64,000 bases of DNA from CAZDXB01 sp964509335 (GTDB taxonomy: Bacteria; Bacteroidota; Ignavibacteria; Kapaibacteriales; UBA2268), in assembly GCA_964509335.1 (NCBI GenBank), contig CAZDXB010000002.1, positions 62,001-126,000 of the forward strand, read 5' to 3'. The first letter of the stretch is position 1, and every line of letters begins with the position of its first letter. Made by a program: the position numbers and the translations under genes. Shown in pieces: positions 1-6,881 of the stretch. The notes beneath the pieces are model-generated. The model was not told the origin of the DNA, did not search any database, and saw only the letters and a program-made list of their open reading frames with translations.

Positions 1-302
1 AGAAGCATAAAAGCCGCTACAAACCAGCTATTTGGCACGAAAACAAATCGGGGCATATAAGCTCTTATCCGTATTCATGCGCGTTAAGAGCGAACGCTTC
101 TTATAATTACTTATTAGTGGACGGCGAGCGAAGATTAACGCCGAGAGAAGCCCTAAGACTGCAGGGCTTCCCCGACTGGTTCGAAATCGTATCGCCTACT
201 ACTCAAGTCTCAAAGCAAACCGGAAACGCCGTCCCCGTTCACGTCGCCCACGCAATCCTAAAACAATTCCTGCCGGTATTTATTGAGAAAGGAATTAAGT
301 GA
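1..302 (+). CDS. C5-cytosine DNA methyltransferase, C-terminal part (5' end outside window)
   Basis: The frame is open from the left edge to a TGA at 300-302, so this is the last ~100 residues of a longer gene. It holds the two C-terminal landmarks of C5-cytosine methyltransferases: motif IX (RRLTPREALRLQGFPD) and motif X (QTGNAVPVHVA). The residues before motif IX (SYNYLLVDGE) fit the end of the target-recognition domain. The enzyme transfers methyl from S-adenosylmethionine to cytosine C5, acting on DNA in the cytoplasm. The catalytic Pro-Cys and the SAM-binding motifs lie upstream and cannot be checked. The GTG at 117 is only an internal codon. No restriction enzyme gene is visible downstream, so restriction-modification versus solitary methylase is undecided. 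Confidence 0.85.
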   Translation, partial: KHKSRYKPAIWHENKSGHISSYPYSCALRANASYNYLLVDGERRLTPREALRLQGFPDWFEIVSPTTQVSKQTGNAVPVHVAHAILKQFLPVFIEKGIK

Positions 303-343
303 AATTATATGAACAATAAGTAAAGACAAACGACCCATCAGTA

Positions 344-370
344 GTCATTCTCAGCTCGACTGAGAATCCA
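344..370. repeat. Short hairpin repeat related to the element at 15095-15122
   Basis: ATTCTCAG (347-354) and CTGAGAAT (360-367) form an 8-bp stem with a 5-nt loop. The flanks (GTCATTC on the left, GAATCCA on the right) match the hairpin at 15095-15122, which has the same ends but a different stem core. It is therefore a second member of one dispersed hairpin family, with compensating changes in the stem. Function is unknown. Confidence 0.6.
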
Positions 371-575
371 AAGAAAACGAATATTTTGGATTTTAAAATT
401 AGATATGAAAAAACGCCGATACAATTGAATTTTAATCACGCTCAATTTTATGGAATACCAAACCGTTAAAATAAACCGAAGGTTGACATAACAACGCGAT
501 TGATAGGCGTTTCAAAAGAACGTCAACCTCGAGCAAATCTCTAGTAATGAAACAATCCCAATATCATATCTCTTG

Positions 576-620
576 TAGTAGCTCAAGCTTCTTATAGTAG
601 CTCAAGCTTCCAGCTTGAGC
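576..620. repeat. Tandem 16-nt repeat ending in a 9-bp hairpin
   Basis: TAGTAGCTCAAGCTTC occurs at 576-591 and again at 595-610. The second copy runs into a perfect inverted repeat: GCTCAAGCT (600-608), loop TCC, AGCTTGAGC (612-620). No T-run follows, so a terminator role is not supported. Confidence 0.7.
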
Positions 621-693
621 AAACAAAAATAAAACTCTTGAGTAAGTATAGAATACGACATAACAAGCAAGCTAGGAATCTTTCTCTACCAAT

Positions 694-727
694 CCTCCCC
701 CCGACAAATCTGAGTTTGGCGGAGAGG
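694..727. repeat. Imperfect CT/GA hairpin
   Basis: A pyrimidine-rich arm (CCTCCCCCCGACAAAT) faces a purine-rich arm (GTTTGGCGGAGAGG) around a short loop. It resembles the hairpins at 59483-59556 in having CTCC...AAAT / TTTG...GGAG arms, so it may belong to the same dispersed hairpin family. Confidence 0.4.
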
Positions 728-728
728 G

Positions 729-774
729 TAAATCAGCGTTTGATATAACCGACAAATTCGTTAAATTGGCGTAG
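729..774 (+). pseudogene. C-terminal scrap of an unknown gene, copy 1
   Basis: The frame reads KSAFDITDKFVKLA and then stops at TAG 772-774. The same tail with one change (KSSFDITDKFVKLA) occurs at 2741-2785, where about 30 more upstream codons survive. The sharing shows that the duplicated segment that carries hepT also carried the end of the gene that used to lie upstream. There is no start codon here; only ~14 codons remain. Confidence 0.6.
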
Positions 775-800
775 TAAGTTAAATTTATCTGAAGATAGAT

Positions 801-1208
801 ATGTCGCTAAACGAAGATATTCGCTGGAAACAAAGATTTTCAAATTTTGAAAAGTCTTTTTGGCGACTAGAAAAATCGTTAAGTATCGAGAGACCGAGCG
901 AGACCGAAAAAGCCGGCATAATTCAGTTTTTCGAAATAAATTTCGAGCTATCTTGGAAATTGATGAAAGACTACTTGGAAACGTTGGGATTCGACCTAAA
1001 CAGCCCCCGCTCTTCTATTAAGCAAGCTTTTCAGTCGGAGATAATCAGCGACGGTCATATTTGGCTTGAAGCGCTACAACATAGAAACAAAACTACTCAT
1101 ATCTATGACGACGAAACCGCCGATAAAATATTAAAGAGCATAAAAACCAAGTATTTCCCCGCTATTAAAGAATTTTACGAATTTATGAAATCGAAAATAG
1201 AGAAATGA
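801..1208 (+). CDS. hepT: HepT-like HEPN toxin (HI0074 / nucleotidyltransferase substrate-binding family)
   Basis: 135 residues, all helical in character, with the family's opening W-x-QRF-x-NF near residues 9-16. It carries the RX4HXY signature as R95-NKTT-H100-I-Y102, which in characterised HepT toxins is the HEPN ribonuclease site; the Tyr is the residue modified by the partner MntA. It should therefore be an RNase toxin acting on RNA in the cytoplasm. It overlaps the downstream nucleotidyltransferase by 4 bases (ATGA), the usual toxin-antitoxin coupling. The first 32 codons recur, diverged, at 2812-2910 in a deleted copy. The Shine-Dalgarno is weak, but the start fits the family length. 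Activity is inferred from motif integrity. Confidence 0.85.
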   Translation: MSLNEDIRWKQRFSNFEKSFWRLEKSLSIERPSETEKAGIIQFFEINFELSWKLMKDYLETLGFDLNSPRSSIKQAFQSEIISDGHIWLEALQHRNKTTHIYDDETADKILKSIKTKYFPAIKEFYEFMKSKIEK

Positions 1209-1516
1209 AATACGGGCTTACGAATAAAGACCTCGCACACATAACAAAAGCTCTGGCTCTCATACCTGAAATACGAAGCGGCGTTTTGTTTGGCTCAAGA
1301 GCTAAGGGCGACAACAAAAAAGGCTCGGACGTGGACTTAGCTATTAAAGGTGAAAAGCTAACTCAAGATTCCGCTTTAAAACTACAAGATATTCTCGAAG
1401 AGCAAATGCCGCTGCCTTACTTTTTCGACGTCGTTATATACGACGAAATTGACAACAAAAACTTAAAAGAACACATCGACAGACGCGGCGAAGAAATTTA
1501 CCGAAGAAAACTATGA
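1205..1516 (+). CDS. mntA: MntA-like minimal nucleotidyltransferase antitoxin
   Basis: 103 residues with the minimal nucleotidyltransferase signature GSX10DXD: G30-S31, then D42-V-D44 (GSRAKGDNKKGSDVD). The third acidic residue is probably D56 or near D75 (FFDVVIYDE). Characterised MntA enzymes transfer AMP units onto the Tyr of the HepT RX4HXY motif and so silence the toxin. It starts inside the last codons of hepT (ATGA overlap), so translation is coupled. Its stop TGA in turn overlaps the ATG of the broken reading frame at 1513. All key residues seem intact, so the pair looks functional, unlike the deleted copy near 2.8-3.1 kb. Confidence 0.85.
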   Translation: MKYGLTNKDLAHITKALALIPEIRSGVLFGSRAKGDNKKGSDVDLAIKGEKLTQDSALKLQDILEEQMPLPYFFDVVIYDEIDNKNLKEHIDRRGEEIYRRKL

Positions 1517-1758
1517 GTTGCGAACAAATAACAGAGTAGCTAATCGGAAGCGACGTCTCAATCCAATATCAAACATATCGCTATTCGCTAGACGAAGAGC
1601 GCAAAGACAACAGATGGACTCTGCAAGCGCCCCATCCCGACAAAACTCATTTCGAAATGGAGGAAGCCGGTAAGCCTAGCCGCTGGAATACGCTAAGAGC
1701 TTTAAGAACGCTAAGGAATTTTAACATAAAGCGCTTTAAAACGGCGCGAGTCATTTAG
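1513..1758 (+). pseudogene. Broken copy of the 70-residue reading frame found intact at 2942-3154
   Basis: The frame starts ATG (1513) right on the mntA stop, reads MSCEQITE, then meets an amber TAG (1537-1539) where copy 2 has CAG. Beyond the TAG the frame stays open to TAG 1756-1758 and encodes nearly the same peptide as 2942-3154 (RWTLQAPHPDKTHFEME, KPSRWNTLRAL). A single C-to-T change could explain the stop. Read-through or reinitiation is possible, but the simplest view is a pseudogene. See 2942-3154 for the likely origin. Confidence 0.7.
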
Positions 1759-1871
1759 TTTTCAGCAGAATGATTATAAATTTAATTATCTTTTTCCTTT
1801 CTTATCTTAATTCTTATATTAGTTTATTAAACAAATACTTTTTCTTTTTAATATTAATTGGAGGTTACATT

Positions 1872-2525
1872 ATGATTAAAAATATTTCATTATGGATTTG
1901 CTTAATAGCTCTTACGGCGGCTTTTAGCCTAGCGTTCTTTTCTTGCAGTTCCGACGGCGGAACTGACCCGGACGATAACGACAACAACGGAGAATCTTGG
2001 GAGCCGTACCAGTTTGAACCCAATACGACATTTCACTATGATTTAACGACTGAAATCGAAGGCAAGGATTCGACTGGAGAACTCAGCGTTTATATTAAAA
2101 ACCCAGCCGTAGAAATAACTTGGGTGTGGGACGGCGAGGAAGGCTCTTCTGAATATGCGGTTGAAGATAATATTAAAGACAACTTTACCTTTGCGGCTTC
2201 AGGAACTCCTTTCCCCCATCTTTTACATAATTATACTTGGGCTTTGGGGTACGGCCAAGGTAAAGATTTAAAAGTAGGCAATCATTGGAGCTGGTCGCAT
2301 GCCGGCGTTTCGTATTCGTTTAATGTTACCGGCAAAGAAGAATACGCCGGTATGAGCGGTTACGTAGTCGAAACAGAAATAACGGACTCGAACGAAGGAG
2401 AAGAATTTTTCTTTTTAGCTTGTATCAATCCAGACATAGCTTTACCTTTAATGAACATTTGGGAAGGCAAAAGCGAACAAGATGAATTCTACTACAAGAT
2501 GACATTAGTAAGCTATGAAAATTAA
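1872..2525 (+). CDS. Putative lipoprotein, unknown function
   Basis: 217 residues. The start ATG at 1872 is chosen because GGAGG lies just upstream (1859-1863) and the protein then begins with a clean lipoprotein signal: a short basic N-end, a hydrophobic stretch to residue 22 and a lipobox FFSC with Cys25. An upstream in-frame codon at 1770 would add a second hydrophobic stretch and has no ribosome site. After the Cys comes an acidic, Asp/Asn-rich linker (DPDDNDNNGE) typical of surface-exposed Bacteroidota lipoproteins. The remainder has alternating hydrophobic and polar residues suggesting a beta-rich fold. No family is recognised. It sits between the two copies of the HepT-MntA segment and may have been inserted or retained between them. 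Confidence 0.7.
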   Translation: MIKNISLWICLIALTAAFSLAFFSCSSDGGTDPDDNDNNGESWEPYQFEPNTTFHYDLTTEIEGKDSTGELSVYIKNPAVEITWVWDGEEGSSEYAVEDNIKDNFTFAASGTPFPHLLHNYTWALGYGQGKDLKVGNHWSWSHAGVSYSFNVTGKEEYAGMSGYVVETEITDSNEGEEFFFLACINPDIALPLMNIWEGKSEQDEFYYKMTLVSYEN

Positions 2526-2609
2526 ATATATTTTCTAGATTACCCGCTATTAACGCTTTAATTTTAAGATTATATTTTTGGGAGCTTTCGTTCCTAAAAA
2601 TTCGAATTT

Positions 2610-2651
2610 GGTAACGTAACGGACATCTTTAAAGATGTGCCTTACGTTACC
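2610..2651. repeat. 42-bp near-perfect palindrome
   Basis: GGTAACGTAA (2610-2619) pairs with TTACGTTACC (2642-2651), and ACATCTTT (2623-2630) pairs with AAAGATGT (2631-2638). Only two positions in each 21-nt arm mismatch. It lies 85 bases after the lipoprotein stop and directly at the left edge of the remnant segment starting at 2651. No T-run follows. It could be a hairpin stabilising the lipoprotein transcript, a protein-binding palindrome, or the scar of a mobile element. Confidence 0.7.
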
Positions 2652-2785
2652 TCTTTGCTTCATATGACGCGCATAATAACTTCAAATCAGCTAAGGCGAT
2701 AGCCGCCGCTTCTATTATCGGCGCGTTACTGTATTATATTAAATCCTCGTTTGACATAACCGACAAATTCGTTAAATTGGCGTAG
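2651..2785 (+). pseudogene. C-terminal remnant of an unknown gene, copy 2
   Basis: The frame is open from 2633 and reads as a plausible protein end: ASYDAHNNFKSAKAIAAAS, a short hydrophobic stretch (IIGALLYYI), then KSSFDITDKFVKLA and TAG at 2783-2785. There is no start codon, and the coding part appears to begin at the palindrome edge. The last 14 codons match copy 1 at 729-774. The parent gene is not recognised; the hydrophobic stretch could be a membrane segment. Confidence 0.55.
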
Positions 2786-2811
2786 TAAGCTAAATTTATC
2801 TGAAGATAGAT

Positions 2812-2942
2812 ATGTCGCTAAACGAAGATATTCGCTGGAAACAAAGATTTTCAAATTTCGATAATTCTTTTCGGCGATTAGAACAATCGTTAAGTATCGA
2901 GAAACCCAAGACGCGGCGGAGATATCTACCGAAGAAAAACTA
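2812..2942 (+). pseudogene. hepT-mntA deletion remnant
   Basis: The first ~32 codons of hepT (diverged from 801-896) are joined at about 2909 to the last ~10 codons of mntA. The junction falls at AGACGCGGCG, which corresponds to 1481-1490 in the intact locus, so about 583 bases are missing. The HEPN active site and the whole nucleotidyltransferase core are lost. A frame continues through the junction into out-of-frame sequence to 3102, but that is not a credible protein. Confidence 0.8.
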
Positions 2943-3154
2943 TGAGTTGCGAACAAATAACAGAGCAGCTAATCGGAAGCGACGTCTCAATCCAATATCA
3001 AACATATCTCGATTCGCTAGACGAAGAGCGCAAAGACAACAGATGGACTCTGCAAGCGCCCCATCCCGACAAAACTCATTTCGAAATGGAGGAAGCCGGT
3101 AAGCCTAGCCGCTGGAATACGCTAAGAGCGTTAAGAGTCTTGAAACGCTTTTAA
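2942..3154 (+). CDS. 70-residue reading frame, probably an internally deleted gene
   Basis: The frame is intact here and broken by an amber codon in copy 1 (1513-1758). The N-terminal half (VSIQYQTYLDSLDEERKD) and the C-terminal half (HFEMEEAGKPSRWNTLRAL) resemble, from memory, the two ends of ~300-residue squalene-cyclase/prenyltransferase-like hypothetical proteins. If so, the middle was lost before the segment was duplicated. That parentage is inference and unverified. There is no Shine-Dalgarno, and its start overlaps the remnant of mntA. Expression is doubtful. Confidence 0.35.
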   Translation: MSCEQITEQLIGSDVSIQYQTYLDSLDEERKDNRWTLQAPHPDKTHFEMEEAGKPSRWNTLRALRVLKRF

Positions 3155-3176
3155 AAATCAAGCGCGAAATATAATA

Positions 3177-3875
3177 TTATTTTAACGGCGGAAAATAAAA
3201 CAACGTTATTCTGGGAATCGACAAAAACGAAATTGCCTCGATGGGCTCTTTGCTTTCGTCGTCTTTAATTATATTTATTTGGGAGCGTTCTAATTCAAAA
3301 TTTATTCGCCACTCCCCGCTCAAAACAAAAAGTCCAAAATCGCTCGGGAAGTTTATGTAAAGTCCGAGCCCCCCAATTAGTCCAATCTGGTTTTCTTGGT
3401 CGGAATTATACGTATTAAACATGCCGGCGGCGCCGAAAGTTCCATAAAAATTCACTCTGGAATATGGATTTACAACCCAGTGAGTGCATATTTCTAAATT
3501 TCTGTAAATATTGTCCGTAAAGTCGTTATTCTCGGGAACCGCTTTTTTTCTTGAATAATTGAAAGCCGCCTCTATCAGCAATTCGTCAATTATTTGGTAC
3601 GTTATCGCTCCGCCGTATGTAAAAAGTCCGTTATAAGAAATGTCATGTTCGCCGTCTTCTCTATGTTGCGTTTGCACAACGGTGTTTGTGCCTACGACAG
3701 GTCCGATACCGATAAATTTCTTATACGGATTGTAAAGCTCGTATTTAACGCTGTCTTCTTCGGCGTATTCATCGCCCTCGTAATCTTGAGCGAAAGCGAC
3801 GCTTAAAGATAAAGCGAACGTTAACAAAATGTAAATCGACAAATTAAAAAACGTCTTCGCCGTTTTGGTAGTCAT
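3177..3875 (-). CDS. Nested in-frame outer-membrane barrel protein with its own start
   Basis: Starting at the ATG 3875-3873 (M241 of the longer frame) gives a 232-residue protein with an ideal signal peptide: basic N-end (MTTKTAKTFF), hydrophobic core, and an AFA-Q cleavage site near its residue 29-30. GAGG lies 8 nt upstream, on the coding strand, at 3887-3884. The mature part begins with an acidic segment (DYEGDEYAEEDS), followed by alternating beta strands and glycine turns (GFTYGGAIT-, GLIGGLGLY-like patterns), and ends FYFPPLK. It is likely an outer-membrane barrel or opacity-type protein of unknown role. If used, this start makes the two genes share one frame and one stop with no TatD-only product. 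Whether both products exist cannot be told from sequence. Confidence 0.6.
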   Translation of the reverse strand: MTTKTAKTFFNLSIYILLTFALSLSVAFAQDYEGDEYAEEDSVKYELYNPYKKFIGIGPVVGTNTVVQTQHREDGEHDISYNGLFTYGGAITYQIIDELLIEAAFNYSRKKAVPENNDFTDNIYRNLEICTHWVVNPYSRVNFYGTFGAAGMFNTYNSDQENQIGLIGGLGLYINFPSDFGLFVLSGEWRINFELERSQINIIKDDESKEPIEAISFLSIPRITLFYFPPLK

Positions 3876-4595
3876 TTTAATAACCTCGTCAATTGATTTT
3901 GATTTTATTTCAGCGATTTTTTTCGCTACGTATTCGACGTAAGCCGGTTCGTTTCTTTTGCCTCTGTTTGGAACCGGCGTCATAAAAGGCGAATCTGTCT
4001 CGAGCATTATTTTATTCAAAGGAGCTTTTTTAACTTCGCCGTCCAAATCCGTGTTCTTAAAAGTAATATTGCCCGTAAAAGATACCAAAAAGCCCAAATC
4101 CAAAACCTTTTTCAAAAATTCCTCGTCGCTGGAAAAGCAGTGCATAACTCCCTTAAGCGAATCGTCCCGCTCCTCCTCGATTATCTCTAAAATGTCCTCG
4201 TCGGCTTCCCTGTTATGTATTATCGCCGGCAAATCATTTTCCTTTGCTATTTGCAGTTGGCGTCTGAATACTTTTTTCTGAACGTCTTTCGGCGTAAAAT
4301 CGTAATGATAATCCAAACCGATTTCGCCGACTGCTTTTACTTTTTCGCAACTTAAATTTTTTTCTATCGCGTCCAAAACCTCTTCGTTAAACTCCGACGC
4401 GTTGTGCGGATGAACCCCCATCGCGCAAAATAATCTATCGTCCGACTCCGCCAATTCGAGAACGCGACGATAATCCTTCGGCTCTACGGCGGGGATGATT
4501 ACGCTCTCGACTCCCGCGTCGAAAGCCCTTTTCAGCGCTTCGTCCCTGTCCTCGTCGTAAGCGCCGAAATCAATATGAGCGTGAGTGTCTATCAT
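3177..4595 (-). CDS. TatD-family metal-dependent hydrolase fused to an outer-membrane barrel domain
   Basis: 472 residues in one frame. Residues 1-252 are a complete TatD-type nuclease/hydrolase: metal ligands H5, H7 (THAH), E91 (VGEIGLDYH), H127 (IHNRE), H152 (MHCFS) and D201 (ETDSPF). It ends with the family's closing helix (TTKTAKTFFNL). In place of a stop the frame runs into a hydrophobic stretch (SIYILLTFALSLSVAFA, 253-269), then a ~200-residue beta-rich domain ending in aromatic residues, as outer-membrane barrels do. M241 with an upstream GAGG could start the second part separately (see 3177-3875). A cytoplasmic TatD joined to an exported barrel would be odd topologically. TatD enzymes act as 3'-5' exonucleases or deoxyribonucleases in DNA repair and turnover. 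The gene follows bcp by 4 bases and is probably in the dnaX-bcp operon. Confidence 0.8.
   Translation of the reverse strand: MIDTHAHIDFGAYDEDRDEALKRAFDAGVESVIIPAVEPKDYRRVLELAESDDRLFCAMGVHPHNASEFNEEVLDAIEKNLSCEKVKAVGEIGLDYHYDFTPKDVQKKVFRRQLQIAKENDLPAIIHNREADEDILEIIEEERDDSLKGVMHCFSSDEEFLKKVLDLGFLVSFTGNITFKNTDLDGEVKKAPLNKIMLETDSPFMTPVPNRGKRNEPAYVEYVAKKIAEIKSKSIDEVIKMTTKTAKTFFNLSIYILLTFALSLSVAFAQDYEGDEYAEEDSVKYELYNPYKKFIGIGPVVGTNTVVQTQHREDGEHDISYNGLFTYGGAITYQIIDELLIEAAFNYSRKKAVPENNDFTDNIYRNLEICTHWVVNPYSRVNFYGTFGAAGMFNTYNSDQENQIGLIGGLGLYINFPSDFGLFVLSGEWRINFELERSQINIIKDDESKEPIEAISFLSIPRITLFYFPPLK
3884..3887 (-). promoter_or_regulatory. Internal Shine-Dalgarno for the nested barrel gene
   Basis: On the minus strand GAGG is followed by eight bases (TTATTAAA) and then ATG at 3875. 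It sits inside codons for Asp-Glu-Val of the TatD part, which are also common residues there, so the match could be fortuitous. Confidence 0.5.
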
Positions 4596-4599
4596 AAAA

Positions 4600-5070
4600 T
4601 CAGCTTTTAAGCTCTTTTAATTTTTCCGTAACTTTTTCCGTGTGTCCGGCGACTTTCACTTTCGGAAACACCCCTTGAATAACGCCGTCTGGGTCGATTA
4701 TGTAAGTGCTTCTAACGACGCCTTTGACCTTCTTGCCAAACATATTCTTTTCTTTAATTACATCGTATTTATTACAGATTTCTTTGTCCGGGTCGGCTAC
4801 TAAATGGAAATTCAAATTCAATTTCTCTCTGAATTTATCGTGAGATTTGACGCTGTCGGGGCTAACGCCGATAACCTCGGCTCCCAACTTAGTTATCTCG
4901 TCCATATTGTCCCTAAAAGAGCAAGCCTCCTTCGTGCATCCGGGCGTGTTGTCCTTCGGATAGAAATATAAAACAAGCCATTTGCCTGAATAATCGCTTA
5001 AGGATAATTTCTCTCCGCCTTCGATTTCCGCCGTAAAATCGGGCGCCTTGTCGCCGACTTTTAAAGCCAT
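4600..5070 (-). CDS. bcp: Thioredoxin-dependent thiol peroxidase (Bcp/PrxQ)
   Basis: 156 residues, the normal family length, when started at ATG 5070. GGAG lies 8 nt upstream of it; a start at 5124 would add a non-homologous extension. Motifs: AP-DF near residues 9-12, then N-TPG-C45-T-KEAC50 with the peroxidatic Cys45 and a resolving Cys50 five residues on, as in PrxQ/Bcp. The conserved Arg is in VVRSTYIID. It reduces hydrogen peroxide and organic hydroperoxides in the cytoplasm using thioredoxin. It lies just downstream of dnaX and 4 bases before the TatD fusion gene, so the three are probably cotranscribed. Confidence 0.92.
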   Translation of the reverse strand: MALKVGDKAPDFTAEIEGGEKLSLSDYSGKWLVLYFYPKDNTPGCTKEACSFRDNMDEITKLGAEVIGVSPDSVKSHDKFREKLNLNFHLVADPDKEICNKYDVIKEKNMFGKKVKGVVRSTYIIDPDGVIQGVFPKVKVAGHTEKVTEKLKELKS

Positions 5071-5123
5071 TTCATTCGCTCCTATTAAATAATAATATAT
5101 CTTTTCAATTATATCAACGTTCA

Positions 5124-6881
5124 TTACTTCTCGTTTTCGTCTATTTGTTTCGTTTCGACCCTATTAGCGCCGAACAAATCTTCTATCGCTTTTTCAATCG
5201 GAGATTTGTTTGATTCTTCGTTTGCCTCCGATTTTTTATTTGACGTAATTGTTTGATTTTCCTTGTTTGAACCGTCGTGATTGTTCCGCTTAACTTCCCC
5301 ATCGGAATTTTCCTCGATTATTTTTACCGAAACGGGCGCGCCGTAATGCTCCTTTAGCGTGTCTTTCAGCTCGATTATTTTATTTCCCAAATTCTCTTTG
5401 AAAAATTTGTCGGTTTGCAATACTATCTCGCCGTTGTAAAACTTTGTAGTAACAGTGTCGCTTTGCTTGAGGATAAATAAACCCCGTTTAGCGTCGGCGT
5501 AATTCTCCAAATAATCGTCCCAGCCGCTTTTCAGAGCTTCCGCCGACAAATCAGCTTTCTTACCAAGTTCTCTCTTTGGGGATTCTTTTGAAGCTGGATT
5601 TTCCTTTTCAACCGGTTTCGGCGGTTCCGGCGCGGGAGCTTTTTTGGGCGTAGGAGAAGTAGCCGGACGCGAAGCGGATTCTTCCCGTTTCGGTTCCGCT
5701 TTCGGCGTTCCGCTAGTTAACGGTTTTTTTTTAAGCTCCTCGATTTCTTTAATCAGAGTTTTTATATCCACTACCGAATCCATAGTCGCCAGCTGCAGAA
5801 GCGTTAGCTCAAAGCGCACGCGGGGGTTAGGGGCGAACCGGATTGCCTGCTCGGCGTTCGCCGTTACGTTCATAAGCCTCAACAAATCGGATTTATTGAA
5901 CTTTTCGGCTTCTTCTTTGTATTTTTCGAGAAAAGCCGCGGACGTTTCCACTAAATCCGAAGAACTCGTTACTTTAATGGTTAGAATGTTCCTGAAGTGC
6001 TCCAAAAGCCCGCCCAAGCATTCCCTCAAGTCGTATCCCTTTTCGATTACCGCCGAAGAAATATCGAAAACGTTTTCCAGCTCGCCGTTACTGATAGTTT
6101 TCGTGATTTTGAAGAAAAAATCTTGGTCGATTAAACGAAGCGCGTCCGCCAAGTTCGAATAATTAATGGTATTTCCGCAAAACGCCGCCGCCTGGTCGAA
6201 CATACTTTGCGCGTCGCGCATAGAGCCGTCAGCTTTCTTGGCGATGGCAACAAGCGACTCCTCGTCGATTTTGACTTGTTCTTTTTCGGCGATTGTTCGC
6301 AATTGCTTAATAATATCGTCGATTTCTATCCTTCGAAAATCGAACCTCTGGCACCGGCTAAGTATAGTAGGCAATACCTTCTGCGGCTCCGTCGTGGCGA
6401 ATACGAACAACAAATGCGGCGGCGGCTCTTCCAACGTCTTTAAAAGCGCGTTAAAAGCCGACGAGGAAAGCATATGAACTTCGTCGATTATATATATCTT
6501 ATATTTGCTGGTAGAAGGCGGATATTTGGCGTTTTCGCGCAACTTCCTCACGTCGTCCACGCTGTTGTTCGACGCGCCGTCTATTTCAATTACGTCCAAA
6601 GACTTGCCTTCGAGAATAGTCTCGCAGGACTCGCACTTATTGCAAGGTTCGGCGCCTTCCGGCTCGTAACAATTCACCGCTCTGGCGTAAATCCTAGCCG
6701 CCGTCGTCTTGCCGACCCCTCTCGGACCGCTAAATAAATACGCGTGAGAGATTTTCCCCGCTTTAATCGCGTTCTGCAGCGTAACCGCGGCGTGGTCCTG
6801 CCCCATAATATCCTTGAACTTCAATGGGCGCCATTTCCTCGCCGTGGCTAAATATTCTTCGGTTTTATTCATTCGCGCCAT
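5124..6881 (-). CDS. dnaX: DNA polymerase III subunits gamma and tau
   Basis: 585 residues. The AAA+ clamp-loader module fills the first ~370: Walker A GPRGVGKTT (52-60), four zinc-binding Cys (71, 80, 83, 86), Walker B IIDEVH (131-136) and the SRC sensor (175-177). A Pro/Lys/Glu-rich linker (~385-440) leads to a tau-type C-terminal domain (~445-585) that in other bacteria contacts the polymerase and helicase. The protein is the motor of the clamp loader at the replication fork. No obvious slippery A/G run for programmed frameshifting was noted, so a separate gamma form is not evident. The start ATG 6881 (MARMNK) could also be the second Met at residue 4. bcp follows within tens of bases. Confidence 0.95.
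   Translation of the reverse strand: MARMNKTEEYLATARKWRPLKFKDIMGQDHAAVTLQNAIKAGKISHAYLFSGPRGVGKTTAARIYARAVNCYEPEGAEPCNKCESCETILEGKSLDVIEIDGASNNSVDDVRKLRENAKYPPSTSKYKIYIIDEVHMLSSSAFNALLKTLEEPPPHLLFVFATTEPQKVLPTILSRCQRFDFRRIEIDDIIKQLRTIAEKEQVKIDEESLVAIAKKADGSMRDAQSMFDQAAAFCGNTINYSNLADALRLIDQDFFFKITKTISNGELENVFDISSAVIEKGYDLRECLGGLLEHFRNILTIKVTSSSDLVETSAAFLEKYKEEAEKFNKSDLLRLMNVTANAEQAIRFAPNPRVRFELTLLQLATMDSVVDIKTLIKEIEELKKKPLTSGTPKAEPKREESASRPATSPTPKKAPAPEPPKPVEKENPASKESPKRELGKKADLSAEALKSGWDDYLENYADAKRGLFILKQSDTVTTKFYNGEIVLQTDKFFKENLGNKIIELKDTLKEHYGAPVSVKIIEENSDGEVKRNNHDGSNKENQTITSNKKSEANEESNKSPIEKAIEDLFGANRVETKQIDENEK

Larger units (their letters stand above)
303..728. other. Gene-free AT-rich stretch with several hairpin repeats
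   Basis: About 430 bases without a credible coding frame between the methyltransferase and the HepT-MntA locus. It holds three short repeat or hairpin structures listed separately (344-370, 576-620, 694-727). The density of palindromes and the neighbouring gene remnants suggest an eroded accessory region. Confidence 0.6.

Noticed and set aside
2812..3102. 96-residue fusion frame continuing from the hepT remnant
   Set aside because: Beyond the deletion junction it is out of frame with the conserved 70-residue reading frame and becomes Arg-rich noise.
5644..6162. 172-residue frame antisense to dnaX
   Set aside because: It is a shadow of dnaX; the composition is Ser/Lys-rich noise without a motif.
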